Origin: Haematobia irritans
Taxonomy: Eukaryota > Arthropoda > Insecta > Diptera > Muscidae
Reading direction: 5' to 3'
NCBI RefSeq assembly: GCF_050003625.1
Contig: NC_134398.1
Coordinates: 103,766,404 to 103,830,403 of the forward strand
DNA: 64,000 nucleotides
Part shown: one piece after another, positions 11,022-21,318 of the stretch
How positions within the stretch are numbered: position 1 is the stretch's first letter
Layout of the letters: each line of letters begins with the position of its first letter
Program-made: the position numbers and the translations under genes
Notes under the pieces: model-generated
What the model was told of the DNA's origin: nothing
Seen by the model: the letters and a program-made list of their open reading frames with translations, nothing else
The model's database searches: none

Positions 11022-14000
11022 TATAATTGCTAAAAACGAGCTTAACTTGTTTCTGCTTCCTTCAATGTGCAATGCAGACACTGTCGTTGCCAATTTAGAA
11101 ATAGCCAAATGCAAATATTGGGTATCTTCGGTCTATATGGGACATGACAGGGAGATGCCTCCATGTGCCGTTAAGACCTTAGTTGAGGAGTCACTGAAAC
11201 CAAAGACGAAACTCATTATGGGATGCGATGCGAATGCGCATCATATTATATGGGGAAGTAGTGATACTAATGCAAGGGGAGAGTCGCTAATAGAGTTTAT
11301 TTTGCGTACTAATCTGGTAGTTTGCAACAAGGGAGATGCCCCAACCTTTGTCACTAAAAACAGGCAAGGGGTTTTGGACATCACCTTGGCCTCGCAAGTA
11401 CTGAATGAAATGATATCTGAGTGGCAGGTTTTAAGTGAACACAGCTTCTCAGATCATCGCTACATCAGTTTCAAATTTGATGTTCATACCACCAGACCAT
11501 ATTTCCGCCAAATGTTAGGAAAGCTGACTGGAATAGGTATAGGGAATCGTTCAATATGATGATACCGGAAATACCAGAGACAAATATGAGCACTGTGCAA
11601 GTTATCGAACACGCAGTGGAGAGGATTTCTAAGGCCTTCAACATTTCACTGAAAGCTGCATGCCCTAAAGGGAAGCCAAGGGGGAAAAATCGACCACCAT
11701 GGTGGTCTACGGAGATAGGTAATATGAGGAAATCGTGCAGGAAGCTCTTTAACAAAACAAAGTCCACCAGAGCTCAGCGGTCGATTCCTATCGAGGAAAT
11801 TGTATCAGAATCTAGAATAAAATGGGCGTTAAATAGCTTTGGATCATTCAAATCCCCCGGACCTGATGGAATTACTCCGGCGGAGTTACAAGCGGTGGCT
11901 GACAGAATTATCCCCTGGTTGTCGGATTATCCACTGTAGGATGTGTCAACTTAGCATATATTCCACGAAAGTGGAGGGAATCAAGCCTCTCACTCGAATG
12001 CGAAGGATTTCCGACCAATCAGCTTATCATCATTCCTACTTAAGACTCTGGAGAGGATGATAGATATATATCTTAGAACTAGCGTCGATTCAAGTTTGCT
12101 CTCGAAACGACAACATGCATACTCGAAGGGCAGGTATACTGAGACCGCATTACATGAACTAGTCAGCTTTATTGAAACTATCTGTCAAAGAAGACACAAT
12201 CGTGGCGTTTCAAGACATCGAAGGGGCGTTCAATAACGTCATTCCGAGCTCGATATTAAATGGACTGACAACTCTGAATGTTGATCCAGGTATACTTAGG
12301 CTGTTAGACGATCTTCTAAGGAAGAGACGCATTTCAGCCACACTAGGACAAGCAAACATAAAAAGGTATGTGAACAGAGGCACTCCTCAAGGGGGAGTTC
12401 TATCACCTCTTCTTTGGAATGTTTGTATAAACGACCTTCTGGTTTCCCTAGAAAAAGAAAGGATACAAGTGGTGGCATACGCAGATGATGTGGCGCTAGC
12501 AGTCAGGGGAAAATTCCCATCAACAGTTAGAGATATTATACAGAGAGCCCTCCGGACGACTGAGAAATGGGTGAAAGATAATGGTCTTGGGGTAAATCCT
12601 GCAAAGACAGAACTAGTCATGTACTGCAAAGATCGCAAAACTCCCACGGTTAGACCCATTTCCTTAGGGGGTATTGAAATTCCCTTTAGGGAGTGTGCAA
12701 AATACCTTGGCGTTATTTTGGACAGGAAGCTGAACTTTAAGTTTAATATTGAAGAAAGGGCGAGGAAAGCAACGGTAGCTTTATAGTCGTGCAAAAAGGC
12801 AATAGGGAACAAGTGGGGACTGAAACTAAAAATTGTATATTGGCTATACACGGCAGTGGTTAGACCTATAATGCTATATGGCGTTGTAGTCTGGTGGCCG
12901 GCACTTCACCAGCCGACAAGTTTAGACAAATTTCAGCGTATGGCGTGCTTGTGTATCTCAGGTGCATTCAGCAAGACAGGAACAGACTCCCTTAATGTCA
13001 TACTGCATCTATTGCCTTTAGACATTTTGGCCAAACAGTCAGCTGCAACAACGGCTGTGCGGTTGCGCGAGCTATCGCTGTGGTCGGAAAAAAGTTACGG
13101 TCACAGTTCGGTCCTCAAAATAATGCCAGATGTGCCTAACGTAGTGGATTACACTTTGGCGAGTGCACTTTTCGACAAAAAGTTTGAGACTCTAATTCCC
13201 AACAGTGAGGCGTGGTGTACACGGACCCCGGGGAATAAAAGATATATAGATTTCTACACTGATGGCTCCAAATTGGGTGGCCAAGTTGGTTTCGGAGTAT
13301 ATTCTAAAGATCTGGAACTTCGAATAGCGAAAAGATTACCTGATCACTGTAGTGTTTTTCAGGCTGAAATATTAGCAATAAGAGAAGTGGTGAATTGGCT
13401 GAGAAGTAATGCTCCAAGCAATATTGGCATTAATATTTACTCAGACAGTCAACCTGCAATAAAATCCTTGGACTCTGTGTTCCTCAACTCGAAAACGGCC
13501 ATCGACTGCCGCAAATCTCTCAATGAGATGGCTGAGCAGCACAATATTCACCTAATATGGGTGCCTGGCCATAGGAACATACCGGGGAACTGCGAAGCAG
13601 ATGAGCTAGCAAGGCTAGGAACTACCTTACATATTCCAGGGGAACTAGAATCTGTTGGTATGCCTCTGGCTACCTGCAAGCTCTTACTGCGTGAGAAGGC
13701 TGTCATGATGGCAAATGTTCGATGGGAGAATTGTAAGGGTTGTAACGATACCAAGCAAATATGGCCCCATTTAAACTTAAACCGCACACTAGATATGCTA
13801 GTGTTCTCGAGACGCCAGATTTCACTCCTGATATCTGCTATAACGGGTCGCTGCCTGATAGGCGATTTTGCAAAAACTATTGGTGCGAAGTATAATGACT
13901 ATTGTATGAGCTGTCATGATGCGGAGGAAAAGGAATCAATAAAACACCTCTTGTGTGAGTGTCCTGCATTTTGTGTAAGGCGTAAGCAAATTTTAGGGGC

Positions 14001-14243
14001 ATATAGCTTCAGATTACTGGCGGACCTGGAAAACGTTAACTTAAGCAGTCTGCTAATGTTTTTGGAACAATCTGGTTGGTTCAACAGAAGAAAATAATCG
14101 AGAAGGTTCAACGGTTAAAACTAGAAGTGCCCATATGTAATAGGTACTTTTAGTTAATGTGGTATCACAATGGACTGAATAGTCTAAGTGAGCCTGAATC
14201 TTAATCGGGCTGCCACTTTAACCTAACCTAACCTAACCTAACC
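11022..14243 (+). mobile_element. LINE-A copy 1, 5'-truncated, inserted in BEL-1 integrase
   Basis: It starts within the endonuclease domain of ORF2 (ATTGCTAAAAACGAGC) and ends in a CCTAA repeat tail at about 14215-14243. A perfect 12-bp target duplication flanks it. Compared with the full copy at 25141-30163, an internal deletion near 11774 removes the region between endonuclease and RT. Several frameshifts are present. Confidence 0.92.
11047..14097 (+). pseudogene. LINE-A copy 1 ORF2 (endonuclease, RT, RNase H)
   Basis: The pieces in order are these. APE endonuclease: GCDANAHH and SDHRYIS (11047-11559). An RT N-terminal region: FKSPGPDGITPAELQA (11556-11939). RT core: AFQDIEGAFNNV, GTPQGGVLSPLLW and AYADDVALAV, the YADD active site (12172-12786). 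C-terminal part: thumb, RNase H (DFYTDGSKLGG, QAEILAIREV, IYSDSQPAIKS, EADELARLG) and a terminal CCHC-like knuckle CMSCHDAEEKESIKHLLCEC (12856-14097). At least three frame breaks and one deletion make it non-functional. Confidence 0.88.
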
Positions 14244-14255
14244 TACGTTCGACCG
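14244..14255 (+). repeat. Target-site duplication of LINE-A copy 1, right
   Basis: TACGTTCGACCG is identical to 11010-11021. BEL-1 integrase resumes directly after it. Confidence 0.9.
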
Positions 14256-15199
14256 TTTTCGTACACGGGAGTGGACTACTTCGGTCCCGTGCTAGTAGCC
14301 GTCCGCCGTAGTCAAGAGAAACGCTGGTTAGCGCTATTTACGTGCTTGGCGACTCGAGCCGTTCACATCGAACTTTCCACCGATTTGTCTAGCGATGCGT
14401 GTCTGCTCTGTATTAGACATTTTATAAACCGCCGTAGAGTCCCCATCCAGATCAGAAGTGACAATGGCACAAATTTTGTGGGAATCAACAAGGAGCTGGG
14501 TAATGAACAAAATTTTTTGGACTTCGAAAAAATTGATCGTGGATTGAGACCGTTGGGTATCCGGTGGAAATATAATACCCCTTCTGGGAGCGTCTCGTTC
14601 AATCGATAAAAATGTCATTGTATGCCACGTTAAAAGAGAAAACGCCTCGCCCAGAAACATTATACAGCCTTTTAGTGGAATGTGAAAACATCGTTAATTC
14701 AAGGCCTTTAACCCATTTACCGGTCACTCCAGAGGAATCCGAACCCATAACACAAAATCATTTTTTGATAGGTGGCCCCAACTCGACGCAAACACCAGCT
14801 CCGTTTGATCCCCGATTTTGTTCTTTGAGGAAACAATGGCGTATTTTACAAAACCTAAAGAATTGTCTATGGAATCGTTGGATTACGGAGTACCTTCCGG
14901 AGCTTACCCGGAGAACAAAGTGGTGTCTCCCTGCTAAACCGTTGTCAGAGGGTACTTTAGTATTAATATGCGAAACAGATCAACCAAGATCGAAATGGAA
15001 AAGAGGACGAGTGGTAAAGCTGTTTTTGGGAAAGGATGGCATCGCATTATCAGCCGATGTCAGTACCGCCAATGGTTGTGTACGACGTCCTGTTTCGAAA
15101 CTTGCGGTCTTGGATGTTCAGGAGTGTGGTGAAGTGAACCACACGGGATCCATTCACGGGGGTGGGGATGTTGGCAAAGCAGATCAGTGTCATCGCTAA
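14256..15199 (+). pseudogene. BEL-1 pol: integrase catalytic and C-terminal region
   Basis: This resumes the integrase interrupted at 11021. The frame reads VDYFGPVL (first catalytic Asp, about 14268) and IRSDNGTNFVG (second Asp). A frameshift follows near 14580. The frame from 14612 then gives ECENIVNSRPLTHLP (catalytic Glu) and a basic C-terminal region with WKRGRVVKLFLGKDG. Integrase would join the cDNA to the host chromosome. The end of the frame runs into the 3' LTR, as is common in BEL elements. No envelope gene follows. Confidence 0.85.
15157..15168 (+). promoter_or_regulatory. BEL-1 polypurine tract
   Basis: The purine run GGGGGTGGGGA ends directly before the TG that starts the 3' LTR at 15169. 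This is the expected primer site for plus-strand DNA synthesis. Confidence 0.8.
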
Positions 15200-15503
15200 T
15201 CATCTGTTTCGTATCCTTCTTTTAATCCTATTTATTTCTTTTTATCTTTAAATTGTTTTATGTAAGTGGTGACAACATTTAAGATGTATTTACAATTGAC
15301 CTTTTCGCTCAATATATAAATTGTTTTGTAAATGTTGGTATTAGTTTGGTTTCTGTTGGCCCAGATGTAAGATGTCCAACAAAATGTAAGGATCTAAAAA
15401 GTACTTGTAATATTTCAAATAAGTAATCAATATTTTTTGTAGAGAATAAAGTACTCAAATCATTTAATACGACGGAGTTTTTTAATTCATTTTGAGGACG
15501 ACA
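15169..15503 (+). repeat. BEL-1 3' LTR
   Basis: 335 bp, same ends as the 5' LTR. It is followed by the duplicated ATTGT and then by the continuing PLE A tail. Confidence 0.93.
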
Positions 15504-15765
15504 ATTGTCAATAAGTATTATAAATTAATGTTATTTTATAAATATGGGACGGATATATTTACATCACATTTTACAAGTATCAGGCGAACAGAAAATTAAA
15601 CTGTGATACCACAAATGACTTACATGCATAATATAGACAACACAAAATACTTAAGCTACTTTAGATTCACTACACTCGTCGGCTGTGCGTATTGCACTGA
15701 GTTGTTTCTACTATTGCACGATTATCACTACCATTGTTGTTTCCTTTTCTGAAGCAAATTTCAAA
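15504..15765 (-). mobile_element. Penelope-like element A, body fragment
   Basis: The antisense sequence matches 17550-17807 of PLE B: the end of the GIY-YIG coding region (CATTGAGTTGT..ACTCGTCGGCTG region) and the start of the 3' untranslated part. PLE A is truncated at its 5' side near 15765, so no catalytic residues survive. Confidence 0.8.
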
Positions 15766-15784
15766 CCTATAGAAAAAAGACATA

Positions 15785-17074
15785 ACAGGTTAGGTGATAA
15801 GTCCCCGGTCTAACAAAGAAAAACACATTTTTTTGTCAAAATTCGTTTTTATTATTCATCATAGTTCCCTTCAAGAGCGATACAACGATTATAACGACCT
15901 TCCAATTTTTTGATACCATTTTGGTAGTACTCTTTCGGTTTTGCCTCAAAATAGGCCTCAGTTTCGGCGATCACCTCTTCATTGCAGCCAATTTTTTTCC
16001 CTGCGAGCATCCTTTTGAGGTCTGAGAACAAGAAAAAGTCGCTGGGGGCCAGATCTGGAGAATACGGTGGGTGGGGAAACAATTCGAAGCCCATTTCATG
16101 CATTTTTGCCATTGTTCTCAATGACTTGTTTCACGGTGCGTTGTCTTGGTGGAACAACACTTTTCTTCCTCATATTGGGCCGTTTTACCGCGATTTCGAC
16201 CTTCAAACGCTCCAATAACGCCATATAATAGTCAATGTTGATGGTTTTTCCCTTCTCAAGATAATCTCAAGATAATAATAAAATTATTCCATGCGCATCC
16301 CAAAAAACAGAGGCCATTACTTTGCCAGTGGACTTTTGAGTCTTTTCACGTTTCGGAGACGATTCACCGGTCGCTGTCCACTCAGCCGACTGTCGATTGG
16401 ACTCAGGAGTGTAGTTATGGAGCCATGTTTCATCCATTGTCACATATCGACGGAAAAACTCGGGTGTATTACGAGTTAACAGCTGAAAACACCGCTTAGA
16501 ATCATCAACTCGTTGTTGTTTTTGGTCAAATGTGAGCTCACGCGGCACCCATTTTGCACAGAGCTTCCGCATATCCAAATATTGATGAATGATATGACCA
16601 ACACGTTCCTTTAAGGCCTCTGCTATCTCGATCAACTTCATTTTACGGTCATTCAAAATCATTTTGTGGATTTTTTGATGTTTTCGTCGGTAACCACCTC
16701 CTTCGGACGTCCACTGCGTTCACCATCCTCCGTGCTCATTTCACCACGCTTGAATTTTGCATACCAATCAATTATTGTTGATTTCCCTGGGGCAGAGTCC
16801 GGAAACTCATTATCAAGCCAAGTTTTTGCTTCCACCGCATTTTTTCCCTTCAGAAAACAGTATTTTATCAAAACATGAAATTCCTTTTTTTAAATTTTTT
16901 TCACAATAACAAAAGTTGCTTCACAAAAGACACTCTATCTCACAAACTAATTGACTTACAGACGTCAATTTTTGACACGAATTATTTGAAGGTTGGTACT
17001 ATATAAAAATAATATGCATTTAATACTAGCAACGCCATCTATCTGTCAGACCGGGGACTTATCAGCCAACCTGT
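15785..17074 (-). mobile_element. Himar1-like mariner (irritans type), 1.29 kb
   Basis: Terminal inverted repeats ACAGGTTGGCTGATAAGTCC (left copy has one gap) lie at both ends, with TA on both sides (15783-15784 and 17075-17076). Length and termini fit the irritans mariner subfamily that includes Himar1. It sits between two inverted PLE copies. Confidence 0.92.
15852..16871 (-). pseudogene. Mariner transposase (Himar1-like), broken
   Basis: The N-terminal helix-turn-helix region (YCFLKGKNAVEAKTWLDNEF) is at 16871-16659. The middle part has the first catalytic Asp in VTMDETWLHN (16662-16267). The C-terminal part has SPDLAPSDFFLFSDLKRML, the third Asp of the DD34D triad (16121-15852). Frameshifts occur near 16660 and around 16265. 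In the gap the second Asp can be read (FHQDNAP) but a TGA follows it. The intact family protein is about 348 residues; this copy is dead. Confidence 0.88.
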
Positions 17075-17076
17075 TA

Positions 17077-17803
17077 ATAAAAACGAGGAAAAAGTCTACA
17101 AATCACTGATATATGTTAATAATTGTCCGAAAGGGTTACAAATTCTGAAATATTTGACAAAAGCCAATGTATGTTAGCACATAAGTCAAATAATACGGTT
17201 AAAAATTATTTTCTAATATGAAAAGCAGAATTCCCACTATGGAAAAACACAACACTATATATGAAATTCCTTGTGGAGGAAATAATAATGAACAATGCGA
17301 AAAAGTTTATATCGGAACATCCAAAAACAAACTAAAAACTAGGATTTCAGCACATAAATCAGATATGAAATTGCGCACCAACTCAAATGCCACAAAAACC
17401 ACAACCCAAACTTTGACGATGTAAGAATATTAAAAAGAGAAAACAATTACAACAAAAGGTTTACATTAGAAACGCTTCATATAAACAATGTACCTGCAAG
17501 CAAACGAATGAACTTCAATGTTGACACAGAAAACATCGCTCAATGTTACAGACATTTGCTTCGGAAAAGGAAACAACAAATACATGATAGTGATCATCGT
17601 GCAATAGTAGAAACAACTCAGTGCAATACATACAGCCGACGAGTGTAGTGAATCTACAGTAGCTTACGTATTTTGTGTTGTCTATATTATGCATGTAAGT
17701 CATTTGTGGTATTACTGTTTAATTTTCTGTTCGCCTGATACTTGGGAAATGTGATGTAAATATATCCGTCCGATATTTATAAAATAACATTAATGTATAA
17801 TAC
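17077..17803 (+). mobile_element. Penelope-like element B, endonuclease and 3' region
   Basis: This plus-strand PLE is 5' truncated at the mariner. It contains the end of the polyprotein (GIY-YIG domain) and the start of the 3' untranslated region. BEL-2 interrupts it after AATAC (17799-17803), and it resumes at 30231. PLE A lies in inverted orientation on the other side of the mariner. Confidence 0.8.
17218..17650 (+). pseudogene. PLE B GIY-YIG endonuclease domain
   Basis: TIYEIPCGGNNNEQCEKVYI, with the next residues GTS, gives the GIY-YIG signature in its Penelope form (IYEIPC..VYIGTS). It is followed by KLKTRISAHKSDMK. A frameshift near 17400 separates it from HNPNFDDVRILKRENNYNKR and a C-terminal part that ends at the stop near 17650. 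In Penelope-like elements this domain nicks DNA for target-primed insertion. The RT part is missing here. Confidence 0.8.
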
Positions 17804-18132
17804 TTGAATGCGTGGCATAAAAGTAGAAAAGAAATAAAAAGGCACTGGTTTAGAATTTGAACCAAAATATATGGGCTTTATTTAATAAATTATTGTTCGT
17901 CAAACAATATTTACCTTCGTAGAAGAAATACCAAAGCGAGAGAGTCTCAAAGTAAGAATGTCAAAAAGCTTGGATGCCGAAAGGCGGGGGTTGATGACAT
18001 TTAACGTTAGAAAATGTCCTCATTTTCGTACCAAAGGCAGAAAAGGTATTGAGAAATCCTAACAGCGGGATTACACTTGAAAATGATTATATGATTGAAC
18101 AAAGCTAATAAAACGGCATTTGAACTTAAACA
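17804..18132 (-). repeat. BEL-2 3' LTR (contains empty LINE-A site)
   Basis: This 329-bp sequence matches 24865-25140 joined to 30173-30225. On the element strand it begins TGTTTAAGTTC. ATTACACTT near 18069 is continuous here; in the 5' LTR it is the duplicated target of LINE-A copy 2. Confidence 0.85.
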
Positions 18133-18150
18133 TTGCCGCCCGCCTTGCAA
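18133..18150 (-). promoter_or_regulatory. BEL-2 polypurine tract candidate
   Basis: On the element strand, GCAAGGCGGGCGGCAA lies directly before the TG that opens the 3' LTR. It is not a perfect purine run. Confidence 0.5.
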
Positions 18151-20094
18151 CATCCAGCCATGTTGCAAAGTTTAAAACATAAATTAATAGTTACACTTAA
18201 ATAATGAAATAATGAAAGTATACAGGATGTACATTTCAGTTAACAAAAATTAGCATTTTATTTTAGTTCAATTCTTTTTTTCTCTTGTTATGGTTTCCAA
18301 TTCAAGTTTCATTTTTCAAAAACAAATTCATATTTACATATGTGCTCGTCAAGCACGCGATCGTAAATGGACTCGTTAAGCCCGATCGATTTTTAAATTT
18401 CAAATAAATTTGACTCGGAAGAGCCGGGTGTCGAGGACTCGTACAGTCAGAAGGCAGTTAAGGACTGCCTTACACCCCAATTATGTGGCATGGACCCGAT
18501 ATAACCCACCCGAACTTTGTGAGTTATGCCCATGGGTGACCGGGGCTAGAGTATATTTGTGGTCTCATTTTGTGAAGCGCTACGGTCCGCAGCTTTCGTT
18601 AAACGCGCATCGGCTTGAAATCACGTGAATGATGCCATGCGTATATGTCGATATACTCGAGTCCTGGTTCTTTCGATTGGTGACGAAAGGGGTGGTGAAG
18701 CCACAAATAATTCTCCTGGAGGAACTCCAGAAGCCGTCGTCAACGGTTTTATTGGTTGCTGTTGCAACATTGTCGGCCAGAATGGCAGAATCAGTAGTCG
18801 TACTGATGGTATGTTCATCGGCAAAGGGTGCGATGCTAGAATTAATCTCCCGTTCCTCAGCCAACATGGGGACGTCGTCCTCAGACTCTGGAAGGGTGGC
18901 AGCCATCTTTGCTATGTTTTCTATCTATGAAAATATAGAAAGATTTCGGAACGGAAAACCAAATTAACATAATGGTCAGGGTGACCAGAAACCTAGGTCG
19001 CCTTACAATCTATTGCGATTCGAACGCGGCCATCAAACCAAAGATTTTTCACGTAACAAAAACTAGGGAGGACGCGAACATAACGCGACAGATAGACCTA
19101 TGTTTATTCCCTAAAAGACAAGGATGTAATCCATTTGAACAAACGACGACCGTTAGTACCCGGATGATTATCGCGACGACGACATAATTTCCACGTAGTG
19201 GGGAGTAATAGTTCTCGTCGAGAATGTCGAGGACAAATCAAAAGTAGCATGTAAAGTTACCGCTTTCGTAGAAAAGCAGACAGTTTTGTAAATATAACCG
19301 TGGGTTATCATCAAGGCGTCACCTGTAAAGCATTCCACATAATCTCATTGTTAAAACCAGTAGTGGTAAAATAGCGTCGCGTTCTATGTGAGAAGACAGC
19401 TCAGAATTGTGGTGCATATTGCCCCTTGAACCAGACGCATTATTTAAATTATGGTACCCCGTCAATACATCGTCAACGTACATACACTTCCGTAGGTCTT
19501 GTACATAAAGAGGAAACATTCTCCGTGCCGTCAACCAAATGCAAAAGTCACTGTCTGTAACTAAAAGTTCCGGATAATATTTTGCAGAGAATATCTTAAC
19601 TGTACTCAATGCAGAAATGTCTAGGACGGGTAAACAATACATCTGTATTCATCTGTGTGATATCGCAATTGTATACGAATCTATACAACCTCCACCTCAA
19701 AACGAGGAGAAACAAGTCTGATTGTTGAGTCGGACCGACGTGTAAAAATGTCATTCAAGGCAGTGAAAAACAATCGAAGTCAAATTGTCTTTTTATCGGT
19801 GGATGACCGGCGATAAGGCAGATAAATTTTCATTTGTAGGCGTAACCTAAACTGACCTCATATGGTATAACTGTATATACCCCCGGACAAAGTCGTGGTG
19901 AATCGTCTTAATTCATGGTTTTCACAAGAGAGATGCCTAATTTCGAAGAAATTGTGTCAGCCAGGCCGTCCTTGGTTTCCGATTTGTCCGAAGAAATAAG
20001 TTTCAAGAGGAAGAGTATCTTCACTCAGAATACCGTCGGGATGTCGTTTTATAATTTTCCTCGCAAAACTTATCTAAATCTTATGTTTTTGTTG
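18151..20094 (-). pseudogene. BEL-2 pol remnant, heavily decayed
   Basis: On the minus strand the only clear pol signal is CMYVDDVLTGYHNLNNASG near 19500-19440, the RT active-site block of BEL elements. The minus frame at 18906-18580 (108 residues) and the plus frames around 18410-18960 match nothing I recognise. About 2 kb stands where more than 3 kb of pol is expected, so large deletions must have occurred. No intact domain remains. Confidence 0.55.
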
Positions 20095-20145
20095 TTTTTC
20101 GATCTTTATTTTCAAATAAAAGTCTTCTGTTTTTTCGAGCTTGAG

Positions 20146-20210
20146 ATCGGTATATATTTATGTATTATTTTCTTTCAATATTTCGCAATTTCTTTGAATT
20201 GCTTCTTCAG
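20146..20210 (-). ncRNA. Hammerhead-ribozyme-like core in PLE C tail
   Basis: Antisense CTGAAGA (20210-20204) is followed by stem GCAATT/AATTGC, then GAAA (20184-20181), and ATATT pairing with a later AATAT. The stem has an A-U pair where PLE A and B have G-C, a compensatory change. Helix I is not seen. Confidence 0.5.
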
Positions 20211-20425
20211 GAAATATGTATCTATAATAAGTATATAACAAACTTTTTTTTTTTATATTAAATACATTAACAACATAAATAATTTACATCTCAACATAAC
20301 ACATTGTACTAGGCTAACATAAAAAGTAGGTGGATACAACATTCATTTCACTTACATCGTCTACAATAACTAAACACTTATTCTTATTGGAGTCAGCGAA
20401 ACATCACTGCTCTCGTCAGGTTTCA

Positions 20426-21318
20426 TTATTGCACTGAATGTTGCTCTGCAAATTGCTCGTCGTATATTCTAGTTTTGTTTCTGCATACCATTTGTCTGTA
20501 TATGTGAGCGATGTTGTCCGTGTCTGTTTTGTAATTTATTCTCCTCGTCGTTGGTACGTTGTTTATGTGTAACATTTCTAAGGTGTATCTCTTGTTTATG
20601 TTGCTCTCTCGTTGTAACACACGAACTCTATCAAAGTTTGGATGGTGGTTAGTTGCTGCACAGTGGGTCGCTAACGCAGTTTTTTGTATTTTGTTGTTAT
20701 TACGTGTTTTGATGTCAGATTTGTGTCCGGATAACCTTATTTTTAATTTGTTTTTGGTGGTCCCAATGTATATTTTTTGGCAATTTTCTTCCGAGTTTCC
20801 ATCACACGGAATCTCATAAATTACATTTGGTGTTTCGGTAAGGGGATACGGTCTTTTGTATTACTAAACAATTTTTTTACCGTATTGTTGGATTTATGTG
20901 CCAAGCTGTATTTATTTTTATCAAAAATATCGGATTTTGATATCCTTTCTGAGATAGTTGGTACATATGTCAAGGATCTAAATGTTTTTTTGTCGTTTTC
21001 ATCGTCCCTCTTTTTTGATGATGGTTTATACTCGGCTATTAAACTTTTTATAAGATTTGAGAGAAAATTATTATTTTCCAAGATATCTTGAAGTTTTTTC
21101 TTGTTTTTTTGTTGAAATTGATGGTCACTAATGGATAATACTCTATGGATCAAATTTTTAGCTGTATTTATTATTATACGTTTCGGATGGTTTGAGAAGT
21201 AGTTCATAATTCGTCCAGAAGCTGTGTTTTTTTGGTACCAGTCCATATTAAGTTTTCCTTCGTCCTTGGTTATTAGTAAATCTAAATATGGTAATTTTTG
21301 GTTTTGTTCAAGTTCCAT
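20426..21318 (-). pseudogene. PLE C reverse transcriptase end and GIY-YIG endonuclease
   Basis: The first part (21318-20821) reads LPYLDLLITKDEGKLNMDWY, then NYFSNHPKRIIINTAKNLIH, the C-terminal region of Penelope RT. The frame breaks near 20820. In the plus-strand sequence 20760-20810 the GIY-YIG core can be read backwards (YEIPCDGN, then KIYIGTTKNKLK). The final part (20620-20426) is QRESNINKRYTLEMLHINNV, the C-terminus of the endonuclease domain. The RT active-site blocks lie upstream and are missing because of 5' truncation. Confidence 0.78.

Larger units (their letters stand above)
6146..15503 (+). mobile_element. BEL-1: BEL/Pao LTR retrotransposon
   Basis: It has two 335-bp LTRs (6146-6480 and 15169-15503) that start TGTTGG and end GACGACA. 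Both sides carry the 5-bp duplication ATTGT (6141-6145 and 15504-15508). I count about 11 differences between the LTRs (roughly 3%). The internal part encodes Pao-type gag, aspartic protease, RT (YVDD), RNase H and integrase, with several breaks. A LINE-A copy (11022-14243) interrupts integrase. The flanks join into one continuous PLE tail. Confidence 0.92.
20095..21318 (-). mobile_element. Penelope-like element C (second family), 5'-truncated
   Basis: This antisense PLE is inserted in BEL-2 just after the protease region. It encodes the end of RT, the GIY-YIG domain and a 3' tail with the same CTGAAGA..GAAA structure as PLE A and B. Its sequence is clearly diverged from theirs, so it is another family. 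Confidence 0.82.

Noticed and set aside
14215..14243. Internal telomere repeat array
   Set aside because: CCTAA repeats are only a few units long and always sit at the 3' end of LINE-A copies, so they are the LINE tail.
18580..18906. Minus-strand 108-codon frame as an env or separate gene
   Set aside because: No recognisable motif, low complexity, and overlapping frames on the other strand. Left as decayed BEL-2 sequence.
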